Under the pieces are notes generated by a model, which worked only from the letters and a program-made list of their open reading frames with translations, was not told the origin of the DNA and made no database searches. Source: CAYNOZ01 sp964398955 (GTDB taxonomy: Archaea > Methanobacteriota_B > Thermococci > Thermococcales > CAYNOZ01). Taken from it: a stretch of DNA of 26,594 nt. The stretch covers positions 1 to 26,594 of the forward strand of contig CAYNOZ010000011.1 of NCBI GenBank assembly GCA_964398955.1, in the 5' to 3' direction. The position numbers and the translations under genes were made by a program. Positions 22,449 to 26,594 of the stretch are shown one piece after another (positions within the stretch are counted from its first letter, which is position 1; every line of letters starts with the position of its first letter).

Positions 22449-22994
22449 ATGAAATACAAGGAATTAACTCCGAAGATGAGAAAAAGTCTTAAGAGACCTC
22501 AAGGAGAATTAATAGAAGGAGAAATTCCAGAACCATATAAAATAGCTAAAAAACGTATTAACAGTGACAAAATCATAATAACTGTAGGAGATATTACCTC
22601 TGAAAACGCACTCAATGTTGGTATCGATGTTGACATATCGATTTTAGATTACAAAACAAAAAGAACATCATATGACACTAGCTTACCTGAATCCGATGTA
22701 GTGCTAAGAGTTGAGAATCCCCCAGGTTACATATCGGAAGATTTAGATAGAGGGATTAAGGAAGCGATAAATTTAATAAATAAAAACGATAAGAGTATTC
22801 GGCTAAGGGTTGATGGTGAGGAAGATCTTGCTGTTATCCCATGTGCGAAACACGCCCCTATAGGTTCTATTATTCTATATGGGCAACCTGATGAAGGACT
22901 TGTAGTTGTAGAAGTTGATGAGGAAAGTAAGAATTTCGTTAATAATTTTTATGAATCTATGAAGGAGGTTGAAGAGTATGAAATTGACAATTAA
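22449..22994 (+). CDS. GTP-dependent dephospho-CoA kinase (DUF359)
   Basis: Phosphorylates dephospho-CoA with GTP in the archaeal coenzyme A pathway; the family (DUF359) was shown to have this activity in Thermococcus. The 181-residue protein has the N-terminal GELIEGEIPEPYKIAKKRI, the central TVGDITSENAL and IDVDISILDYKTKR, the VENPPGYI segment, and RLRVDGEEDLAVIPCAKHAP near residue 120. Its 3' end overlaps S24e by 17 bases. This order is common in Euryarchaeota. Confidence 0.93.
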   Translation: MKYKELTPKMRKSLKRPQGELIEGEIPEPYKIAKKRINSDKIIITVGDITSENALNVGIDVDISILDYKTKRTSYDTSLPESDVVLRVENPPGYISEDLDRGIKEAINLINKNDKSIRLRVDGEEDLAVIPCAKHAPIGSIILYGQPDEGLVVVEVDEESKNFVNNFYESMKEVEEYEIDN

Positions 22995-23262
22995 AGACAG
23001 AAATAAGAATCCACTTTTAGAAAGAGAAGAATTGGAAATTACTATTTCACATCCAGGTGAAAAAACTCCAACAAGAGAGGATGTTAGGAATAAATTAGTA
23101 GCACAAGAGGATTTAGACAAGGATGAAGTGATTGTACAGTACATAAAAACCCCTTTCGGTAGTGAGAATTCAAGTGCGCTTGCGAAGGTATATGATAGTA
23201 ATGAAAGTCTTCTTGGATATGAATCAGATTATTCTTTGGTTAGAAATGGTTTTAAGGAATAG
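22978..23262 (+). CDS. rps24e: Ribosomal protein S24e
   Basis: A 94-residue small-subunit protein that opens MKLTIKDRNKNPLLEREELE and contains HPGEKTPTREDVRNKL and the FGSENSSALAKVYD block with the family's conserved aromatic-glycine pattern. The strong ribosome site AGGAGGT (22963-22969) lies eight bases before ATG 22978, which rules out the slightly longer frame from TTG 22969. It overlaps the kinase gene. Confidence 0.96.
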   Translation: MKLTIKDRNKNPLLEREELEITISHPGEKTPTREDVRNKLVAQEDLDKDEVIVQYIKTPFGSENSSALAKVYDSNESLLGYESDYSLVRNGFKE

Positions 23263-23277
23263 ATTTAAGGTGATAGA

Positions 23278-23427
23278 ATGAAATACGAACATTATGAAGT
23301 AGAAGATGATGAATTAGAAAGAAAAGGAAGATTTTGTCCACGTTGTGGTTCTGGAGTTTTTATGGCAGAGCACGAAGATCGGTGGACATGTGGTTTATGT
23401 GATTACACAGAATGGAAGAATGATTAA
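23278..23427 (+). CDS. rps27ae: Ribosomal protein S27ae
   Basis: A 49-residue zinc-ribbon protein of the small subunit. Four Cys form two knuckles: CPRC (residues 20-23) and CGLC (38-41), with GSGVFMAEHEDRWT between them. AAGGTGAT precedes the ATG by four bases. The gene sits between S24e and Kae1, as is usual in archaea. Confidence 0.95.
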   Translation: MKYEHYEVEDDELERKGRFCPRCGSGVFMAEHEDRWTCGLCDYTEWKND

Positions 23428-23446
23428 TCAATAGGAGAGATAATAG

Positions 23447-24481
23447 GTGGTTAGTAAGGATACCAATTCTTTTTCTAATGATTCTAATTCAAATTCTATT
23501 ATTTCTTTAGGTATAGAGGGAACTGCCCATACTTTAGGGATTGGAATAGTTAAGGGCGATGAAGTAGTTTCTAATGTTTATGATACTTATACACCTCCTG
23601 AAGGAGGGATACATCCTCGTAAAGCTTCTGAACATCACGGAGATGTAGTGAGAGAAATCTTAGATCAAGCATTAACCAATGCTGATATTAGGATTGAAGA
23701 TATAGACGTGATATCATTTTCTAAAGGTCCTGGATTAGGTCCTTGTTTAAGAATGGTTGCCACAGCAGCAAGATCCATATCAAATTATTATGAAATACCT
23801 ATTATAGGAGTGAATCACTGCTTAGCACATATAGAAATAGGAAGACTTGTAACTGGATTAAATGATCCAGTAACAACATATGTAAGCGGTGGTAACACTC
23901 AAATTATAGCTTACGAAGGAAAAAAATATAGAATATTTGGAGAAACACTTGATATGGGAATTGGAAATGCCATAGATAGCCTAGCTAGAGAAATGGGATT
24001 ACCGTTTCCAGGTGGTCCAAAAATTGAGAAACTCGCAGAATCATCCAACAACTACATAGAATTACCTTATTCAGTGAAAGGAATGGATCTAAGTTTTTCT
24101 GGAACAATGACCAAGGCAATCAATATGCTAGAAGATGGCGCTCCTAAAGAAGATATAGCTTACTCTTTTCAGGAAACAATTTTTTCTGCATTAACAGAAG
24201 TAACAGAACGTGCGTTATCTCATACGGAAAAAGATGAAATTCTGTTAACTGGAGGAGTAGCGGCAAATAAAAGACTTAGAAACATGTTAGAGATTATGGC
24301 TGAAGACCAGAATGCAGATTTCAAGGTTCCTCCTAGTTCATTATGCATAGATAATGGGGCTATGATAGCTCACTTGGGCAAAATCATGTATGAGAGCGGC
24401 GTCAGACATGAACCAATGAATACCCAGGTAAGACAAAAGTATAGAACAGATGAAGTCGATGTAATCTGGAGAAAAGATTAA
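23447..24481 (+). CDS. kae1: tRNA N6-threonylcarbamoyltransferase Kae1, not fused to Bud32
   Basis: Catalytic subunit of the KEOPS complex, which makes t6A37 in ANN-decoding tRNAs. The 344-residue protein has the ASKHA fold: IISLGIEGTAHTLGIG near residue 18, SKGPGLGPCLRMV near 92, the metal-binding HxxxH in VNHCLAHIE near 126, YVSGGNTQII near 146 and LLTGGVAANKRL near 265. About 17 Ser/Asn-rich residues precede the core. It ends VDVIWRKD, and no kinase domain follows, so the Kae1-Bud32 fusion of many Euryarchaeota is absent. It starts at GTG 23447 after GGAGAGAT and closes the cluster that began with L7Ae. Confidence 0.97.
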   Translation: MVSKDTNSFSNDSNSNSIISLGIEGTAHTLGIGIVKGDEVVSNVYDTYTPPEGGIHPRKASEHHGDVVREILDQALTNADIRIEDIDVISFSKGPGLGPCLRMVATAARSISNYYEIPIIGVNHCLAHIEIGRLVTGLNDPVTTYVSGGNTQIIAYEGKKYRIFGETLDMGIGNAIDSLAREMGLPFPGGPKIEKLAESSNNYIELPYSVKGMDLSFSGTMTKAINMLEDGAPKEDIAYSFQETIFSALTEVTERALSHTEKDEILLTGGVAANKRLRNMLEIMAEDQNADFKVPPSSLCIDNGAMIAHLGKIMYESGVRHEPMNTQVRQKYRTDEVDVIWRKD

Positions 24482-24542
24482 ATTCTTCCCTTAAATCAAT
24501 TATATTACAAAAAGAACTTAATAAATAACACTGGGATTAAAA
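24482..24542 (+). promoter_or_regulatory. Promoter region of the acyltransferase operon
   Basis: A 61-base AT-rich spacer with a TATA-like CTTAATAAATAA at 24517-24528. No good ribosome site precedes ATG 24543, so a very short leader is likely. Confidence 0.35.
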
Positions 24543-25079
24543 ATGTCTAAAAGATCAGATAGATTAACATCACATCCTGCGAAAGGGAGTAAAAATTCTC
24601 TTTGGATGTGGGCAAAGGTTAGAAATCCTTTAAGAGTAGTTTTAAACTTTTTAGTGATAGAAATATGTAAATATTTTCCTTCCTTAAGGGTTAGATTATT
24701 TCTTTGTCGTTTAATTGGAATGGATTTAGGGGAAAATGTTTCAATAGGCCTAGGAGTTCAATTTGATATATTTTTTCCGGATATGATTAAAATTGATGAT
24801 AATTCTATTATTGGTTATAATTCTACTATCTTATGTCATGAGTTTCTCATTGAAGAATATAAAACCGGTGAAGTGGAAATAGGTAAAAATGTCATGGTTG
24901 GAGCTAACAGCACCATTATTGCCGGGGTTAAAATAAACGATAGATCAAAGATTGGCGCAGGTTCAGTAGTGGTGAAAGATGTACCAGAAAATGAGTTTCA
25001 TGGAGGCATACCAGCTAAAAAACTGAAAGATAATCATTTAGAGACAGAAAATGATTCAAATACCTCAGAAGGAGATTAA
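24543..25079 (+). CDS. Left-handed beta-helix (hexapeptide) acyltransferase
   Basis: A 178-residue member of the LbetaH acyltransferase superfamily. Hexapeptide-repeat turns run from about residue 58 (LIGMDLGENVSIG) through MIKIDDNSIIGYNS, VEIGKNVMVGANSTII and INDRSKIGAGSVVV, and end at VKDVPENEFHGGIPAKKLK. The closing motif matches acetyltransferases of the maltose/galactoside/serine type. An amphipathic N-terminal region (VVLNFLVIEICKYF) may lie at the membrane. The His in LCHEF near residue 98 could be catalytic. The substrate is unknown. The DUF1405 gene begins four bases after its stop. Confidence 0.85.
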   Translation: MSKRSDRLTSHPAKGSKNSLWMWAKVRNPLRVVLNFLVIEICKYFPSLRVRLFLCRLIGMDLGENVSIGLGVQFDIFFPDMIKIDDNSIIGYNSTILCHEFLIEEYKTGEVEIGKNVMVGANSTIIAGVKINDRSKIGAGSVVVKDVPENEFHGGIPAKKLKDNHLETENDSNTSEGD

Positions 25080-25083
25080 TTCC

Positions 25084-25707
25084 ATGAACTTATTGAATAA
25101 ATTATTGAAGAAATTGTGGACTAAAAAAGTTTTAGCTTTAATTTTTATAATAAATATTCTTGGAACTATATTCGGTTACTATTACTATCAATGGCAACTA
25201 GCAAACTCAGAATTATTTTTATGGATATTTATTCCTGATTGCCCAAATGCTACATTACTACTTTTAATATCTATACTAATAACTTTTACCGATATCGGAG
25301 AAGGAATAGATAATAGAGTTTTTAATTCAATTACAGCTGCTTATCTCATAAAGTATGGTGTCTGGACTGTTTTCACTATCTTATTTTTTTCAGAATTTTT
25401 TCTGTCACCCCCAAATCTTCAGTATTACGCCATACTTCTAATTGGACATGCAGGTATGGCTTTAGAGAGTATCCTTATCCTGCCTTTTTCTAAAATTGAA
25501 TTTCGAAAAATGATTGTTTTTCTTTTATGGTTTTTAATTAATGATTTCGTGGATTATTGGTTAGGAGCGCATCCCTACGTACCAGATAATCCATATAAGA
25601 TCAAAATTTTAGCTATTTTCACTATTTCAATGTCCTTTATTACAGTGGCTTTAGTTTATCTTTATCCAAGATATGGTAAGAATTATGAACCCTTTAAACA
25701 AAATTAA
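25084..25707 (+). CDS. DUF1405 multi-spanning membrane protein
   Basis: A 207-residue integral membrane protein with about six hydrophobic segments, including VLALIFIINILGTIFGYYYY near residue 16, ATLLLLISILITF, LIKYGVWTVFTILFF, AILLIGHAGMALESILIL, VFLLWFLINDFVDYW and a last helix near residue 180. Conserved polar positions of the family are seen in IPDCPNATL, LIKYGVW, IGHAGMALE and NDFVDY. Function is unknown. GGAGAT precedes ATG 25084. It is cotranscribed with the acyltransferase and taw2, overlapping the latter by 23 bases. Confidence 0.85.
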   Translation: MNLLNKLLKKLWTKKVLALIFIINILGTIFGYYYYQWQLANSELFLWIFIPDCPNATLLLLISILITFTDIGEGIDNRVFNSITAAYLIKYGVWTVFTILFFSEFFLSPPNLQYYAILLIGHAGMALESILILPFSKIEFRKMIVFLLWFLINDFVDYWLGAHPYVPDNPYKIKILAIFTISMSFITVALVYLYPRYGKNYEPFKQN

Positions 25708-26533
25708 GAGCAGATTAGAAGGTAGAATACCTGAACATATTATAAATAATTTACCTAGTGGTTGGTATAAGCTTGGGGAAGCACTAATACTTGATTTGAG
25801 TTCAATAAATGAAATCTACCGTAATGAAGTGGCTGAAGCTTACATGAAAGTTTTAAACGGGAAATCAGTTTTAAATAAATCACATATCAGTGGAGAATAC
25901 AGAAAACCAAATTTCGAGCATATAATCGGAGAAAAAAATCCAATAGTCAAACATAAAGAAAATGGAGTAACCTATAATTTTAATCCGCGTAAAATAATGT
26001 TCTCCCCTTCAAATGAGTCAGAAAGAAAAAGAATGAAAAACAAAAAAATTGAAACCGAAGAAACCTTAGTAGATATGTTCGCAGGAGTAGGACATCTCTC
26101 AATACCACTAACACTAGGTCCAAATCAAAAAAATAAAAGAATAGTGGAATTACATGCAATAGAAAAAAATAATTATACCTACAAATTCTTAAATAAATCT
26201 ATTGAGTCTAACAATATAAATAATTACTATACATATAACTTAGATTGTAGAAAATTTCCGAAGAAAGATTTTGCAGATAGAATACTGATGGGATACGTAA
26301 GAAAAACCCATCATTACTTAAAAGAAGCATTCAGAATAATGAAACCAATAGGAACAATTCACTACCATGAAACCGTACCTGAACAAATAATGTATAAAAG
26401 ACCCATAAAAAGACTGAAAAGAATCGCAGCTCAGAAAAAATACCGAATAAAAGAATACAATATAGAAGTAGTTAAAAAATACTCACCAGGAGTATGGCAT
26501 ATAGTAGTTGATGCTAATGTAGAAAAGAAGTAA
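25685..26533 (+). CDS. taw2: Wybutosine-pathway aminocarboxypropyltransferase Taw2 (Trm5 relative)
   Basis: Transfers the 3-amino-3-carboxypropyl group of S-adenosylmethionine to the tricyclic base at G37 of tRNA(Phe). The 282-residue protein has the N-terminal RIPEHIINNLPSGW, then SGEYRKPNFEHI, then the SAM-binding VDMFAGVGHLSIP near residue 130. The Taw2-type ILMGYVRKTHHYL near residue 199 is followed by GTIHYHETVPE and the C-terminal YSPGVWHIVVDA. These last blocks match Methanocaldococcus Taw2 (from memory) better than Trm5. The frame allows ATG 25673; ATG 25685 is chosen because GGTAAG precedes it. Taw1, Taw3 and Trm5 are not in the window. Confidence 0.9.
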   Translation: MNPLNKIKSRLEGRIPEHIINNLPSGWYKLGEALILDLSSINEIYRNEVAEAYMKVLNGKSVLNKSHISGEYRKPNFEHIIGEKNPIVKHKENGVTYNFNPRKIMFSPSNESERKRMKNKKIETEETLVDMFAGVGHLSIPLTLGPNQKNKRIVELHAIEKNNYTYKFLNKSIESNNINNYYTYNLDCRKFPKKDFADRILMGYVRKTHHYLKEAFRIMKPIGTIHYHETVPEQIMYKRPIKRLKRIAAQKKYRIKEYNIEVVKKYSPGVWHIVVDANVEKK

Positions 26534-26540
26534 TTAAAAT

Positions 26541-26594
26541 TCATTCTTTATCATACGGCTCTCCTTCAGCTTCTGGAGCTCTCGACCTTTTGTA
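26541..26594 (-). CDS. C-terminal end of an unidentified convergent gene
   Basis: The minus frame reads 17 codons (ending RAPEAEGEPYDKE) to a TGA at 26541-26543. Acidic, proline-containing tail; too short to identify. It stops seven bases from the taw2 stop. Confidence 0.55.
   Translation of the reverse strand, partial: YKRSRAPEAEGEPYDKE

Noticed and set aside
1..26594. CRISPR arrays, insertion sequences, tRNA genes or prophage genes
   Set aside because: No spaced repeats, transposase-like proteins, tRNA cloverleaf or T-loop motifs, or phage proteins were seen on reading both strands.

Overview
This is an AT-rich archaeal chromosome segment. Its proteins are almost all archaeal core machinery: an archaeal CCA-adding enzyme, archaeal DnaG, GatE, aIF5B, aIF2 gamma, Rpo7, Spt4, Kae1, Taw2, GTP-dependent dephospho-CoA kinase, and S6e, S24e, S27ae, S28e, L7Ae and L24e. 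Many proteins are acidic; L7Ae is notably so, and several others carry poly-Glu tracts. That recalls salt-in halophiles, but the AT-rich DNA is unlike typical Halobacteria. I would place it among AT-rich, possibly halophilic Euryarchaeota or DPANN-like lineages and not more precisely. No mobile elements, CRISPR arrays, tRNAs or rRNAs were seen.

Layout. (1) 1-2392, minus strand: cca (3' end outside the window), thpR and a phosphoribosyltransferase in one tight operon, divergent from tmk (2470-3168). (2) proC (3309-4235), then a G+C-rich island at about 4335-4495. I read this island as a two-hairpin box H/ACA guide RNA with two K-loops. It lies directly upstream of a small Toprim protein gene and dnaG. 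dnaG contains a 100-N assembly gap inside a 66-bp tandem repeat. (3) 6702-11273: a MscS-type channel, GluRS and GatE. GluRS supplies Glu-tRNA(Gln), and GatDE amidates it. (4) 11283-14231, minus strand: both AcnX subunits (phosphomevalonate dehydratase of the archaeal mevalonate pathway), with a zinc-ribbon site-2 protease overlapping them by one base. (5) 14557-16335: a PIN-ATPase-KH protein. (6) 16557-24481: a long co-directional translation/transcription cluster: L7Ae, S28e, L24e, Ndk, aIF5B, S6e, aIF2 gamma, PIN protein, Rpo7, Spt4, dephospho-CoA kinase, S24e, S27ae, Kae1. (7) 24543-26533: a left-handed beta-helix acyltransferase, a DUF1405 membrane protein and the wybutosine enzyme Taw2, convergent with a gene that enters from the right edge.

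The most interesting item is the H/ACA RNA. Each hairpin has the loop pattern GUGA-N4/5-GUGAUC, which fits an L7Ae-type K-loop. Each also has an internal pocket, and an ACA one base after the lower stem. The pocket of the first hairpin is complementary to the conserved peptidyl-transferase-centre segment of 23S rRNA around E. coli U2586. The second pocket's target is not recognised. Another broad pattern is a swing along several transcription units from T-rich promoter-proximal coding sequence to A-rich distal coding sequence. Otherwise the window is conserved core genome, and I see no clearly new multi-gene system.
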